A stretch of DNA of 64,000 nt from Streptomyces roseochromogenus subsp. oscitans DS 12.976 (GTDB lineage: Bacteria; Actinomycetota; Actinomycetes; Streptomycetales; Streptomycetaceae). Position 1 is the first letter of the stretch, and each line of letters opens with the position of its first letter. Made by a program: the position numbers and the translations under genes. The stretch covers positions 8,266,943 through 8,330,942 of the forward strand of contig NZ_CM002285.1 in NCBI RefSeq assembly GCF_000497445.1. Reading direction: 5' to 3'. Under the pieces are notes generated by a model. The model was not told the origin of the DNA. It made no database searches and saw nothing but the letters and a program-made list of their open reading frames with translations. Below, piece after piece: positions 8,033-17,805 of this stretch.

Positions 8033-8050
8033 AGGGGCTCCGCCCCTTTT
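8033..8050 (+). terminator. Small hairpin plus T-run inside the urease operon
   Basis: AGGGGC-TCC-GCCCCT followed by TTT forms a compact 6-bp hairpin in the 92-bp gap between ureF and ureG. It could cause partial termination or stabilise the upstream transcript. A related AGGGGCTC stretch recurs 20 bp later. Confidence 0.4.
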
Positions 8051-8093
8051 GACCCCGCCAGGGGCTCTGCACCTGGACCCATAGGAGCCGTAC

Positions 8094-8771
8094 ATGCACC
8101 TCGACCACACCCACCCCGGCCCCGCCGCCGTCAGCGCGGACGCGCACCGTCCCGACGGAGCCCGCCGCGCCCTGCGCATCGGCATCGGTGGCCCCGTCGG
8201 GTCAGGGAAGACCGCGACCGTAGCCGCGCTCTGCCGGGCCCTGCGCGACGAGCTGTCGCTGGCCGTCGTCACCAACGACATCTACACCCGTGAGGACGCC
8301 GAGTTCCTGCTCCGGGAGGCCGTGCTGCCGCCCGAGCGGATCACCGCCGTGGAGACGGGCGCCTGTCCGCACACCGCGATCCGCGACGACATCTCGGCCA
8401 ACCTCGAAGCCGTGGAGGACCTGGAGGACGCGGTCGGCCCGCTGGATCTGATCCTCGTCGAGTCCGGCGGCGACAACCTCACCGCGACCTTCTCCAAGGG
8501 GCTCGTGGACGCGCAGATCTTCGTGATCGACGTGGCCGGCGGCGACGACATCCCGCGCAAGGGCGGGCCCGGCGTCACCACGGCCGACCTGCTCGTCGTC
8601 AACAAGACCGACCTCGCGCCGTACGTCGGCTCAGACCTCGCCCGGATGGCCGCCGACGCCAAGGCTCAGCGCGCCGAACTCCCCGTGGTCTTCCAGTCGT
8701 TGCGCGGCGGCACCGGTGTCGCCGACGTGGCCTCCTGGGTGCGCGGGCGGCTCACCGCATGGACGGCGTGA
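8094..8771 (+). CDS. ureG: Urease accessory GTPase UreG
   Basis: A 225-residue SIMIBI-class GTPase that delivers nickel. The P-loop is [11 protein letters not shown] (~residues 24-34). The metal-binding CPH motif is in [13 protein letters not shown], the switch region is LVESGGDNL, and the guanine-specificity motif is [13 protein letters not shown] site (ATAGGAGCC) precedes the ATG. The N-terminus (HLDHTHPG) is His-containing, as in many UreG proteins. Its end overlaps ureD by 13 bp. Confidence 0.97.
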   Translation: MHLDHTHPGPAAVSADAHRPDGARRALRIGIGGPVGSGKTATVAALCRALRDELSLAVVTNDIYTREDAEFLLREAVLPPERITAVETGACPHTAIRDDISANLEAVEDLEDAVGPLDLILVESGGDNLTATFSKGLVDAQIFVIDVAGGDDIPRKGGPGVTTADLLVVNKTDLAPYVGSDLARMAADAKAQRAELPVVFQSLRGGTGVADVASWVRGRLTAWTA

Positions 8772-9526
8772 CCGCCACCGGGATCCGGGCGGACGCCCGG
8801 ATCGTCGCCCGTGCCGACGGTCGTGGCGGCACCGTGCTGCCCGTGCTGGACGGCGACGGCCCGCTGGCCCTGCGCCGCACCCGGTCCGACGGCTCCGAGG
8901 CGAAGGTCATGCTGGTCGGCGCGATGAGCGGCCCGCTCGGCGGCGACCGCTTCTCGCTCACGGCGAGCGTGGCGGAGGGCGCCCGGCTGCACATCGGCTC
9001 GGCCGCCGCCACCCTCGCGCTGCCGGGCCAGGCCAAGGGAGAGGCCCGCTACGACGTACGGCTCGACGTGGCCGACGGCGCCGAACTGCACTGGCTGCCC
9101 GAGCAGTTGATCTCGGCCCGCGGCAGCGACCTGTACGTCACCACGCGGGCCGAACTCGCCGCCGGAGCCCGGCTCGTGCTGCGCGAGGAACAGGTGCTCG
9201 GGCGGGCGGGCGAGGACCCCGGGCGGCTCACCAGCCGGCTGACCGTACGGGTCGCGGGCCGGGCGGTACTGGACCAGGAACTGTCCTGCGGCCCCGGCGC
9301 ACCAGGCGGCTGGGACGGCCCGGCGGTCCTGGCCGGACACCGCGCGGTGGGTCAACTCGTCGTCGTACGCCCCGAGTTCATGGAACACCCGGTCCAGGCG
9401 CAGGCCCTGGGGGAGTGCGCCGCCCTGATACCACTGGCCGGCCCCGCCGCCCTGGTCAGCGCGGTGGCCGCCGACGCACTGCGACTACGGCGGCTCCTGG
9501 ACGAGGCACTGACCATGCTCCGCTGA
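8759..9526 (+). CDS. ureD: Urease accessory protein UreD (UreH)
   Basis: A 255-residue UreD, the scaffold that binds apo-urease and channels nickel from UreF/UreG. Recognisable pieces are the strand-rich middle ([15 protein letters not shown]), the turn [18 protein letters not shown] and the C-terminal helix. It starts inside the end of ureG and is the last gene of the operon, so the complete set needed for active urease is present. About 190 bp follow before the next gene. Confidence 0.92.
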   Translation: MDGVTATGIRADARIVARADGRGGTVLPVLDGDGPLALRRTRSDGSEAKVMLVGAMSGPLGGDRFSLTASVAEGARLHIGSAAATLALPGQAKGEARYDVRLDVADGAELHWLPEQLISARGSDLYVTTRAELAAGARLVLREEQVLGRAGEDPGRLTSRLTVRVAGRAVLDQELSCGPGAPGGWDGPAVLAGHRAVGQLVVVRPEFMEHPVQAQALGECAALIPLAGPAALVSAVAADALRLRRLLDEALTMLR

Positions 9527-9714
9527 GGCGAGCTGATCGCTCCCTGTCGCGGCCCCACGTGGCTTCTCGCTGCTTTGCGTCTCGCTCGACAGGACATGAT
9601 CATCCGGTTATCGGATTGGTAAAGATGGGTGGCTACCCCTGTTCTCAGGCGGCTCACAGTCGCGAGGATCCTCGCTGACCACTCGCAGCGATCCTGATGT
9701 AGGGGGAGGCCCAC

Positions 9715-11316
9715 TTGAGGGACAACAGACCGAAGAGCCGCCTGCTGGCGCTCGGTTCGGCCGGAGCGCTCGTCACCGCCACCCTGATCGCGGGTGCCGT
9801 CTCGGCACCCGCGGCCAGCGCCGCCGCCGGCCGGCCCGGCCCGGACCGGGAGGCCAAGGGTGCGGCGATCGCCGCCGCCCGCGCCGCCAAGGCCGGCATC
9901 GACTGGCAGGACTGCCCGGCCGACTGGGGGCTGGAGAAGCCCATCCAGTGCGGCTGGGTCAGCGTGCCCGTCGACTACGCCCACCCGTACGGCAAGCAGA
10001 TCAAGCTCGCCGTCGACCGCATCGGCAACACGGGCACCCCGCAGGAGCGCCAGGGCGCGCTCGTCTACAACCCCGGCGGCCCCGGCGGCTCGGGCCTGAG
10101 GTTCCCGCGCCGGGTCACCACCAAGAACCCCGTGTGGGCCAATGTCGCCAAGGCCTACGACTTCGTCGGCTTCGACCCGCGCGGCGTCGGCCACTCCGCG
10201 CCCATCTCCTGTGAGGACCCGCAGGAGTTCGTGAAGGCGCCGAAGATGGACCCGGTGCCGGACACCGAGGCGGACAAGACGGCTCAGCGCAAGCTGGCCC
10301 GTGAGTACGCGGACGGCTGCCTGGAGCGCACCGGCCGCGCGATGCTCCAGCAGATGACCACCCCGAACACCGCCCGTGACCTGGACGTCATCCGCGCGGC
10401 CCTGGGCGAGAAGAAGCTCAACTACCTGGGCGTCTCCTACGGCACCTACCTCGGCGCCGTCTACGGGACCCTGTTCCCGGGCCATCTGCGCCGCATGATC
10501 GTCGACAGCGTGGTCAACCCCGCCCGCGAGAACATCTGGTACCAGGCCAACCTGAACCAGGACATCGCCTTCGAGGGCCGCTGGAAGGACTGGGAGGACT
10601 GGGTCGCCGCGAACGACGCCGCCTTCCACCTCGGCACCACCCGCGCCGCCGTCCAGGCCAAGTGGCTCGAGCTGCGCGCCACCGCCAAGAAGAGCCCGAT
10701 CGGCGGGGTCGTCGGCCCGGCCGAGCTGATCTCCTTCTTCCAGAGCGCGCCGTACTACGACTCGTCGTGGGTGCCGGTCGCCACGGTGTTCAGCAAGTAC
10801 TTCGCCGGTGACACCAAGGCGCTCGTCGACGCCGCCGGCCCGAACCTGTCGAACACGGCCGGCAACATCAGCGCCGAGAACGGCAACGCCGTCTACACGG
10901 CCGTCGAGTGCACCGACGCCAAGTGGCCCACCAGCTGGCAGAAGTGGAACCGGGACAACACCCGGCTCAACCAGGACTACCCGTTCATGACCTGGGCGAA
11001 CGCCTGGATGAACCTGCCCTGCGCCACCTGGCCCGTGCAGCAGCGGACCCCGGTCGAGGTGCGGACCGGCAAGGGCCTGCCGCAGGTGCTGATCGTGCAG
11101 TCCACCCGGGACGCCGCCACCCCGTACGAGGGCGCCGTCGAACTGCACAAGCGTTTCCAGGGCTCGCGTCTGATCACCGAGAAGGACGCGGGCTCCCATG
11201 GGGTGACCGGCCTGGTCAATCCCTGCATCAACCAGCGCGTCGACGCCTACCTGATCGACGGCAAGCTGGACGGTGCGGACGTGACCTGCGGCCCGCACGC
11301 CACGCCCAAGCCGTAA
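9715..11316 (+). CDS. tap: Secreted tripeptidyl aminopeptidase
   Basis: A 533-residue exported serine peptidase of the alpha/beta-hydrolase fold (S33), which removes tripeptides from protein N-termini outside the cell. The signal peptide (RLLALGSAGALVTATLIAGA up to ASA) is followed by a short pro-region. The core has the oxyanion region NPGGPGGSG, the nucleophile in LGVSYGTYLG, the acidic residue in QSTRDAATPYEG and the His in DAGSHGVTG; the TAP C-terminal domain is present. The start is TTG at 9715, directly behind AGGGGGAGG. It is monocistronic and ends in a strong terminator. Confidence 0.93.
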   Translation: MRDNRPKSRLLALGSAGALVTATLIAGAVSAPAASAAAGRPGPDREAKGAAIAAARAAKAGIDWQDCPADWGLEKPIQCGWVSVPVDYAHPYGKQIKLAVDRIGNTGTPQERQGALVYNPGGPGGSGLRFPRRVTTKNPVWANVAKAYDFVGFDPRGVGHSAPISCEDPQEFVKAPKMDPVPDTEADKTAQRKLAREYADGCLERTGRAMLQQMTTPNTARDLDVIRAALGEKKLNYLGVSYGTYLGAVYGTLFPGHLRRMIVDSVVNPARENIWYQANLNQDIAFEGRWKDWEDWVAANDAAFHLGTTRAAVQAKWLELRATAKKSPIGGVVGPAELISFFQSAPYYDSSWVPVATVFSKYFAGDTKALVDAAGPNLSNTAGNISAENGNAVYTAVECTDAKWPTSWQKWNRDNTRLNQDYPFMTWANAWMNLPCATWPVQQRTPVEVRTGKGLPQVLIVQSTRDAATPYEGAVELHKRFQGSRLITEKDAGSHGVTGLVNPCINQRVDAYLIDGKLDGADVTCGPHATPKP

Positions 11317-11332
11317 CCCGTCCCGTACGGTG

Positions 11333-11367
11333 ACGAGGGGCGGCCGGACTCTCCGGCCGCCCCTCGT
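11333..11367. terminator. Bidirectional terminator after tap
   Basis: A perfect hairpin: ACGAGGGGCGGCCGGA, loop CTC, and its exact complement, with 16 paired bases ending in TTC. It sits between the convergent tap gene and the epimerase gene ending at 11368, so it can serve both. Confidence 0.85.
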
Positions 11368-12393
11368 TCATGCCGCGTACCAGGCGTCCTCGGCCGCGTA
11401 GTCGAACAGGTCCGGATACACCTGGGCGAGGAACGGGAAGCACTCCCGCCAGTCCCGCCCGGCGGCCAGCACATCGGTCAGCCACACGACGGTCTCCGGC
11501 AGGCTCCCCGCGTACGACACCACCGGCCGGTGGCCCAGCTCCCGCTCCGCGGCGGACATGTCGGCGACGACCGGCAGCGGCGTCGACCACGGAGTCCGGC
11601 CGACGGAGCCCTCGGGCGGACCGTCGAGGAGTGTCGTCTCCGTCTCCACACCCATCACCGCGTCGACCGCTGCCCCGATCTCGGCGACCGTCGGCGCCTG
11701 GCCGTCACAGGCGTTCAGCACCCGGACACCGGGCCGGGCCGCCGACAGCCGGACCAGCTCGGCGATGTTCCGGGCACTGGCCGGATGGAACCGGCTCTCG
11801 CCCCGATACGACAGCACGCGCCTGCGCCTGCCGTCCAGATTCCGTTTCACGAAGTACAGCTCCCTGGGGAGCGGGCTGTACGGCCCGTGCACCGCGCCCG
11901 GCCGCAGCACCGTGACCGGCAACATGTCGGCGGCCGCGAGGAGTTCCCGCTCCAGATCCACCTTCCGGGTGCTGTACGACGCCTCGCCCGGAGGAACCGT
12001 CGGATGCGTCTCGGGGATCGGCACCGGGTAGGCGGGGAAGCCGCCCGGTTCCCGCAGCGTGTCGAAGTTCCGGCCCGAGCCGTCGTCGTACACGGCCACG
12101 CTGGAGATCACCACCGCCGAGCCGATCCGGCCCGCCAGGGACGTCAACTGCCGGGCGTGTACGGCGTCGTAGGCGACCATGTCGACCAGCAGGTCGCAGC
12201 CGTCGCCGACCAGCGCGGCCAGGGCCGCGTCGTCGGAGCGGTCCAGCCGGACCGTCCGTACCGTGTCGTCCCACCCCTCGTCCCGGCCGCCGCCCCGCGA
12301 GGCGGCCGTCACCTCCCAGCCGTCCCGCGCCAGCGCGTCCACGGTCGGCCGGCCGATCTGTCCGCTCGCCCCGATCACCACAGCCCTCTTCAT
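11368..12393 (-). CDS. NAD(P)-dependent epimerase/dehydratase family protein
   Basis: A 341-residue extended short-chain dehydrogenase. The Rossmann motif is at the N-terminus (AVVIGASGQIGRPTVDAL) and a conserved strand follows (VVISSVAVYDD). The YxxxK-like catalytic segment is SYSTRKVDLE, and the LRPGAVHGPYSPLPREL segment shapes the substrate site. It resembles the branch that includes nucleotide-sugar epimerases and CSP41-like proteins; the substrate cannot be told. It stands alone between the tap terminator and the acyltransferase gene on the same strand, 61 bp away. Confidence 0.8.
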   Translation of the reverse strand: MKRAVVIGASGQIGRPTVDALARDGWEVTAASRGGGRDEGWDDTVRTVRLDRSDDAALAALVGDGCDLLVDMVAYDAVHARQLTSLAGRIGSAVVISSVAVYDDGSGRNFDTLREPGGFPAYPVPIPETHPTVPPGEASYSTRKVDLERELLAAADMLPVTVLRPGAVHGPYSPLPRELYFVKRNLDGRRRRVLSYRGESRFHPASARNIAELVRLSAARPGVRVLNACDGQAPTVAEIGAAVDAVMGVETETTLLDGPPEGSVGRTPWSTPLPVVADMSAAERELGHRPVVSYAGSLPETVVWLTDVLAAGRDWRECFPFLAQVYPDLFDYAAEDAWYAA

Positions 12394-12454
12394 ACGGCGA
12401 GCCTAGGGGAATGGAGCGTCGGGGCCACGGAACTTCTGCCGTCGGCAGAGGAGG

Positions 12455-13180
12455 TCAGCTCAGCGGCGCCCGTGGGAACCTGCGTTCCCTCGCGCCCTTC
12501 TCGGCGGCCTGCCGCTCCTTGACGACGGCCGCGTACTCGTCGACGTACTCCTGCTCGGACAGGGTCAGGATCGCGTACATGATCTCGTCGGTGACGGCCC
12601 GCAGGATCGCCTTCTCGTGCTCCATGCCCGCATAGCGGGAGAAGTCGAGGGCCTTGCCGAAGCGGATGGTGACGGGGTGGATGTTCGGGACGACCTTCCC
12701 GGGCGGCTGGGCCTCGAAGGTGCCGATCATCGCGCACGGTACGACGGGCACCCCGGCCCTCAGCGCCATCACGGCGACGCCGACCTTCCCCTTGTAGAGC
12801 CGGCCGTCGTGCGAACGGGTGCCCTCGGGATAGATGCCGAGCAATTCGTCTCTGCTCAGCACCTTGAGGCCCTCGCGGATCGCGGCCTGTCCGGCCTCCT
12901 TGCCCGAGCGGTCCACCGGGATCTGCCCGGCGCTGCGGAAGAAGAACGCGGTGAGCCGGCCCCTGAGCCCCGGGCCGGTGAAATACTCGGCCTTCGCGAG
13001 GAACGTGATCCTGCGCTTGAGCATCGCCGGCATCAGGAAATGGTCGGAGAACGACAGATGGTTCCCGGCGACGATCGCGGGCCCGGAGGCCGGCACGTTC
13101 TCCAGGCCCTCGATCCGGGGCCGGAAGACCAGCCTCAGCAGGGGGCCCAGCAGTACGTACTTGAGCAGGTAATAGAACAA
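12455..13180 (-). CDS. PlsC-type 1-acyl-glycerol-3-phosphate acyltransferase
   Basis: A 241-residue acyltransferase that transfers an acyl chain to lysophosphatidate or a related acceptor at the membrane. The HX4D motif is NHLSFSD and the phosphate-binding motif is YPEGTRSHDG; a hydrophobic N-terminal helix (FYYLLKYVLLGPLLRLVF) anchors it. I chose TTG 13180 as start because GAGGAG lies 8 bp upstream and this gives the standard N-terminus; a longer frame starts at 13213. A C-terminal basic tail is present. Which phospholipid it serves is not evident. Confidence 0.85.
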   Translation of the reverse strand: MFYYLLKYVLLGPLLRLVFRPRIEGLENVPASGPAIVAGNHLSFSDHFLMPAMLKRRITFLAKAEYFTGPGLRGRLTAFFFRSAGQIPVDRSGKEAGQAAIREGLKVLSRDELLGIYPEGTRSHDGRLYKGKVGVAVMALRAGVPVVPCAMIGTFEAQPPGKVVPNIHPVTIRFGKALDFSRYAGMEHEKAILRAVTDEIMYAILTLSEQEYVDEYAAVVKERQAAEKGARERRFPRAPLS

Positions 13181-13386
13181 GGGGTCGCTCCTCACTCTGG
13201 CGGATCGGCTCAACCGCCGCGTTCTCGCTGGTCAACCGGCGTGTTATGGGGCGTCAGTGTATGTGCAGGTGTAGTCGCGTGGAACCGGGTCCGGTCGTAT
13301 CAATGCTGACCCATTGCCGACGTAACTGACGGGTAATCAGGTCAGCGGTTGGGTGGTTCTCGTGCGGGTTGGGGAAGGTCGCGGGA

Positions 13387-15006
13387 TCACACTGCTGCTA
13401 CTCGCCGGTAGGCGACAACCCGATCAAGGAACCTGGCGCAATCGCGGTTGATAGCTGGCGGACGTGTGACTCTTGCGTCGGCCGGCTTGGCGGAGGAGGC
13501 TCCATTACCCGGCTGGGGCTCGGGTCCTTGCAGCACACACAGCTCGACGCCAGCAAACTGACCGGAAACACCGAGGGGTTCGTCGGTGGTGAAGATGCCG
13601 CAGCCGGACAATGGCATCCTCTTTCCCAACCTCCCGCCGTTCCTCGGCCCCCTGATCCGCGGTTCCCGCACCTCGCGCCCGGCGAGGGGCCGCAGGTCCG
13701 TCATGGTGAACGACTCTCCGGTGAGGTAGGGCTCGAGGAACTCGGCAGCCTGCGCCGGGATCCGGGCGCGCTCCCGGTTCCCGATGTGGGTGCACAGCAG
13801 GTGCCCGTCCCTGTCGAGGAAGTCGATGTCTTCGACGGGTATGCGAAGAGCCCCCGCCACATCGGGACCGCTGACGTCGATGATCTGCCGGCGGGACACT
13901 TCGTCGGCGAACGCCCTGTACAACCGGACGGCTTCGGCAAGTTCCTCCGGAGTCATCGCCGGATCGACACTGTGGAAGTGGTTCAGGGCGTACTGCGCCT
14001 GGGCGCTCACCTCGGTGGAGGCGGTCCTCACCAGACCGAAACGTTGGGGGTTGATCAGGAACTCGCACCCGGACTCCACCATCAGCCCGAGAACTTCCTT
14101 GTCGAAACGCCGATCGACCATTGCGAAGGAGTTCCAGCTGATGTTCAGGCCACGGTCGGTGATCGCCTGGCTCATCCGCCGGGCGAAGGCCGGCGGAATG
14201 GATTCCGTGATGAACTTGAACCGCTGTACGCCAAACTTCTCAACCAATTCCTGGATCTCGTCCACGAAATTGTTCGGCTGTCGGCCGCGGAACGGGGGGC
14301 TGCCGTCGTACAGCTCGATGAAGTCGCAGTAGTCGCACTTCCCCCAGTAGCAGCCACGGGCTTGGGTGATGGCCAAAGTCGGATCCGCCAGCCGGTCGAG
14401 CGCATCCGCGGGATATGCGGGAGCAGGCAACTTGTTGATGTTCGGTCCCGGGGCCGGGGCCGCGTGGACCACATCGTCTCCTTCCTGGTACGAGACGCCG
14501 GGAATCCCGGCGGGCGAGAAGCTGCCGGCTACAGCGCGCTGGGCCAGGGTCAGCAGCGGGTACTCGCCGCCGAAACGCACCACACAGTCGACCGCGGGAT
14601 GGTGCCGGAGCCTGGTCGACAGGTCATCCGGTTCCATCAAGCTGAACGTCGGCCCGCCCAGCACGATCGAGGTCTCGGGGTGGCTCTTCTTCAGCAGGGC
14701 AGCCAGCATGAGGGAAGGCTCCAGCTGCGGCCCCATGGGCACGGATATACCGATCAGCGAGGTTCCCGCGGAAATCCGCTCGGTGATCCCCGAGTTCACG
14801 TAGAACCGCTCGAAAGCGTCCAGTGGATGCCGGTCCGTGCGCACTGCGCGCAGCACTTCCGCGCCCGGATCCAGGCTGAACGGGCGAGCGATCAGCTCCA
14901 TCGCGTAGGCGGACTTGCTGTCGGCGCCGTAGCGATCCGTACCGAAGCAGTGCCGTCCTTGCGCATCGATCAGGCGATCGTTCTCCTCGAGGAAGGCGGC
15001 AAGCAC
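13387..15006 (-). pseudogene. Damaged B12-binding radical SAM enzyme gene
   Basis: The frame codes for 539 residues: a cobalamin-binding domain (SLIGISVPMGPQLEPSLM ... TSIVLGGPTF, ~80-125) and a radical SAM domain with Cys219, Cys224 and Cys227 (GCYWGKCDYC). Two defects are visible. The coding pattern continues upstream of the GTG at 15006 (..ISSSFFPATA), but the only ATG there (15034) is one base out of frame, as if an A were lost just after it. And the barrel stops after GCEFLI (~318), where the text jumps to a C-terminal region (QAQYALNHFHSVDPAMT), about 100 residues too early. It was probably a RiPP or natural-product modifying enzyme. A functional short form from the GTG cannot be excluded. 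Confidence 0.6.
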
Positions 15007-15249
15007 CGCCGTGGCCGGGAAGAAGCTACTGGAGATAGCAATCTCATACGACTACGGCGATTCGCGGGAGTGAGGCGGACGCGACCGCGCTTGAAGGCTC
15101 TCCCAGCGTAAGCGTGACAGGGCGTCAGCGAGGGTTTTGGATTTGCCGCGCCTCTCGGCACGGTGATTGCCCGGCGGTGGTGCAAACGCCTTGCTCACAG
15201 GCAATGGGCCCGCGAGCCGTGGCCGGTCGCTCGCCCCCACGCCCTTACG

Positions 15250-15675
15250 ATGGCGCCCATGCACAGCGCCGGACCCCACGCCTCGTGCCCGCCCCAGCGG
15301 CGGCGGTGTGGGCTGCTGGTGCTGTCGCTGTTGGTGGGGCTGTTGGGGATGCATGCGCTCGGGCCCGTCGGGGGTGTGGGGCATGCGGAGCACGGGGACG
15401 CGGGGCGGCACATGGTCGCCGCGAGCACCGTCGCCGTCGTCGCGCAGGACGATTGTGCGGACGCCGACGGGCACTGCGGTGGGGGGCGGCTGCATCATGC
15501 CGATCCCGCCTGTGCCTCGGGTGCGGTGAACGGCGGCCCGGAGCTGCCCGCGCTGGTCCCTGACCGCACGGCCATCGCCGCGCCGGACCGTTGTCCGGGT
15601 TCCCGTGCGGCCGCCGGACCGGAAGGCGCCCGCGCCTCGCCCTCCCTTGCCGAACTCCAACTCCTGCGGATCTAG
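15250..15675 (+). CDS. DUF6153-like small secreted/membrane protein
   Basis: A 141-residue protein with one N-terminal hydrophobic segment (CGLLVLSLLVGLLGMHALGP, ~18-38) followed by a His-, Cys- and Asp-containing region (GHAEHGDAGRHM, DDCADADGHCGGG). This layout matches the Streptomyces DUF6153 family, found next to DUF305 genes as here (15772), and suggests extracytoplasmic metal binding. Starts at ATG 15250 or 15259; neither has a clear ribosome site, so a leaderless mRNA is possible. The function is not established. Confidence 0.7.
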   Translation: MAPMHSAGPHASCPPQRRRCGLLVLSLLVGLLGMHALGPVGGVGHAEHGDAGRHMVAASTVAVVAQDDCADADGHCGGGRLHHADPACASGAVNGGPELPALVPDRTAIAAPDRCPGSRAAAGPEGARASPSLAELQLLRI

Positions 15676-15771
15676 AGGGCCCCGCCGGCCGCACCGCCCG
15701 CCTCCGCACGGCGGGCCCGCGGTCGTGCTCACGCCTGCCCTGCATCCCTTGAGAACCACAGGAGTTCCCGT

Positions 15772-16449
15772 ATGACCACCCGTACTCTCACCCGCCGTGC
15801 CACCCTGGCAGCGGTCGCCGCGACCGCCGGCCTCGTCCTCGCCGCCTGTGGTGGCAGCGGTGGCAGGGGTGACGGTGGCGGTCACGCCGCGCACGGCGCC
15901 TCCGCCTCCCCGGGCGCGACCGGCGCGACGGCCAGCACCGCCCACAACGCCCAGGACGTCGCCTTCGCGCAGGCCATGATCCCGCATCACCAGCAGGCTC
16001 TGGAGATGGCGCGGCTCGCCGCCGACCGGGCCTCCTCGGCGCAGGTGAAGGACCTGGTCAGCCGCATCGAGAAGGCGCAGGACCCCGAGATCCGCACCAT
16101 GACCGGCTGGCTCAAGTCCTGGGGCGAGCAGGTGCCCATGGCTGGCATGGACCACTCGGGCCACTCCGGTATGTCCGGGATGATGAGCGACGCCGACATG
16201 GCCGCGCTGAAGAAGGCCGAGGGCAAGGACTTCGACACGAAGTTCCTGTCCATGATGGTCGAGCACCACCAGGGCGCCGTGGAGATGGCCGGCACGGAGA
16301 AGGCCAAGGGCGCGTACGGGCCCGCGAAAGCCCTGGCGGGCGCCATCGTCACCGCTCAGAACGCCGAGATCAAGGAGATGAAGACGCTCCTCGGTTCGAG
16401 CGGCACGAGCGGCTCCAGCGGCATGAACGGCATGAATGGCATGGGCTGA
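15772..16449 (+). CDS. DUF305 lipoprotein, His/Met-rich metal-binding type
   Basis: A 225-residue exported lipoprotein: signal peptide with lipobox LVLAACGG, then a flexible Gly/Ser/His linker and a DUF305 (ferritin-like helical) domain with the two signature repeats FAQAMIPHHQQALEMA and FLSMMVEHHQGAVEMAG. Met/His-rich stretches (MAGMDHSGHSGMSGMMS, GMNGMNGMG) suggest copper or silver binding at the cell surface. A CAGGAG site precedes the ATG. It probably works with the DUF6153 protein upstream. A hairpin terminator follows. Confidence 0.88.
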   Translation: MTTRTLTRRATLAAVAATAGLVLAACGGSGGRGDGGGHAAHGASASPGATGATASTAHNAQDVAFAQAMIPHHQQALEMARLAADRASSAQVKDLVSRIEKAQDPEIRTMTGWLKSWGEQVPMAGMDHSGHSGMSGMMSDADMAALKKAEGKDFDTKFLSMMVEHHQGAVEMAGTEKAKGAYGPAKALAGAIVTAQNAEIKEMKTLLGSSGTSGSSGMNGMNGMG

Positions 16450-16457
16450 CGTACTGC

Positions 16458-16497
16458 GGGGCCGGGGGCCCTGTCATCGGCACCGGCCCCCGCCCCC
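16458..16497. terminator. Bidirectional terminator between DUF305 gene and phosphatase gene
   Basis: GGGGCCGGGGGCC pairs with GGCCCCCGCCCC (one base bulged) across a 14-base loop, between two convergent genes. Confidence 0.7.
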
Positions 16498-16506
16498 ACC
16501 CACACG

Positions 16507-17736
16507 TCACAGCCGCACGATGACCAGCGCCGTGTCGTCGGTTGCGCCCCCGGGAGGCAGCAGTTCCAGCAGGACCGCGTCCGCGAGGCGCTCGGGGTCC
16601 TCGTCGCGATGGCGGTCGAGGGACTCGGCGAGGCGGGCCAGCCCCGTGTCGATGTCCTCGCCGCGGCGCTCGATCAGGCCGTCTGTGTAGAGGACGAGGG
16701 TGGCGCCCTCGGCGTAGTCCGTACCGGCCTGAGGTCTGGGGATCGGGTCGGGGCGGGCGTCGAGCGGCGGGTCGGTGGCCTGGTCGAGGAACTCCACGCG
16801 GCCGTCCGGCTGGACGAGCGCGGGCGGCGGATGGCCGGCGCTGCTGTAGGTGATCGTGTGGTGGTCGAAGTCGATGAACGTCGTGACGGCGGTGGCCGAT
16901 TCGGCGCCGTCGACGACGTGTGCGTACCGCCCCAGGACGTTCAGGGCCTCGGCCGGCCCCGCGGCTACCCGCGAGGCGGCGCTCAGCGCGCTGCGCAGCT
17001 GGCCCATCACCCCGGCGGCCTCCAGGCCGTGCCCGACCACGTCACCCACGGCCACGCCCATGCGGTGGCCGCCCACCAGGTCGACGATGTCGTACCAGTC
17101 CCCGCACACGTTCAGCGCGCCCACCGCGGGCCGGTAGCGCACGGCCGCGTGATGGCGGCCCAGCTGCCGGCGGGCGGGCAGCATCGCCTCCTGCAGGGCG
17201 AGGGCCACCTCGCGCTCGCGGGCGTGCGCCTGGCGCAGCCGTTCGTTGAGCTCCTGCAGCTCACGGGCGCGCGTGTACAGCTCGGCCTCCAGGACGCGGG
17301 CCCGGCCGCCGGCGGGGCCGCCGCGGAGCCGGATCAGCTCGGTGACCTCCTCGACCCGGTGCACCAGCAGCACCACCTTCCCGTCCGCGTCGCACACCGG
17401 CGCGTTGACCGGGCTCCAGTAGCGCTCCTCCCACTCGCCGGGCCGCTCGGGGTTCTCGACGTCGTAGCGCTGCAGGGCCATGGAATCGCGCTCGCCGGTA
17501 GCCGCGACCCGGGTCAGCGAGGCGGCCAGATTGCGCATGCCCGATGCGCCGGGGTCGTTCGGGTTGTCCGGGAAGACGTCGAAGAGGTAGCGCCCGATCA
17601 TCTGCTCGCGGGTGCGCCCGGCCAGCCGCAGGAACTCCTCGTTGACGTCCGCGTAGACCAGGTCGGGCGTCAGCAGGGCCACCATGCCCGGCAGCGCCTG
17701 GAACACCCTCGCGTAGTCGATGGCCGTGTCGTTCAT
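16507..17736 (-). CDS. PAS-domain SpoIIE-family protein phosphatase
   Basis: A 409-residue PP2C-type serine phosphatase with a sensory domain. Residues ~5-125 are a PAS fold (VFQALPGMVALLTPDLVYAD). A coiled-coil linker follows (ARELQELNERLRQAHARERE). The SpoIIE domain runs from ~190 and has its metal ligands in CGDWYDI, GVAVGDVVGHGLEAA and GATDDTALVIV. Such proteins dephosphorylate anti-anti-sigma factors in partner-switching pathways. ATG 17736 is preferred; the frame extends to an ATG at 17775. It lies 70 bp downstream of a second, larger phosphatase on the same strand. Confidence 0.9.
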   Translation of the reverse strand: MNDTAIDYARVFQALPGMVALLTPDLVYADVNEEFLRLAGRTREQMIGRYLFDVFPDNPNDPGASGMRNLAASLTRVAATGERDSMALQRYDVENPERPGEWEERYWSPVNAPVCDADGKVVLLVHRVEEVTELIRLRGGPAGGRARVLEAELYTRARELQELNERLRQAHAREREVALALQEAMLPARRQLGRHHAAVRYRPAVGALNVCGDWYDIVDLVGGHRMGVAVGDVVGHGLEAAGVMGQLRSALSAASRVAAGPAEALNVLGRYAHVVDGAESATAVTTFIDFDHHTITYSSAGHPPPALVQPDGRVEFLDQATDPPLDARPDPIPRPQAGTDYAEGATLVLYTDGLIERRGEDIDTGLARLAESLDRHRDEDPERLADAVLLELLPPGGATDDTALVIVRL

Positions 17737-17805
17737 GGCTGCCGCCCATCCGCCGGAATCACGCCATTTTCCCATGTCATGCGATGTATGACCGTGTCGA
17801 GGGGG

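Noticed and set aside
9352..11298. Long minus-strand open frame opposite tap
   Set aside because: An antisense artefact; the plus strand encodes the peptidase with signal peptide and catalytic triad.
13369..15111. Plus-strand open frame opposite the radical SAM gene
   Set aside because: The radical SAM and B12 motifs are on the minus strand; the plus frame has no domain and no ribosome site.
15061..15249. A small precursor-peptide gene next to the radical SAM gene
   Set aside because: No short frame with a ribosome site and a leader/core pattern was found on either strand.
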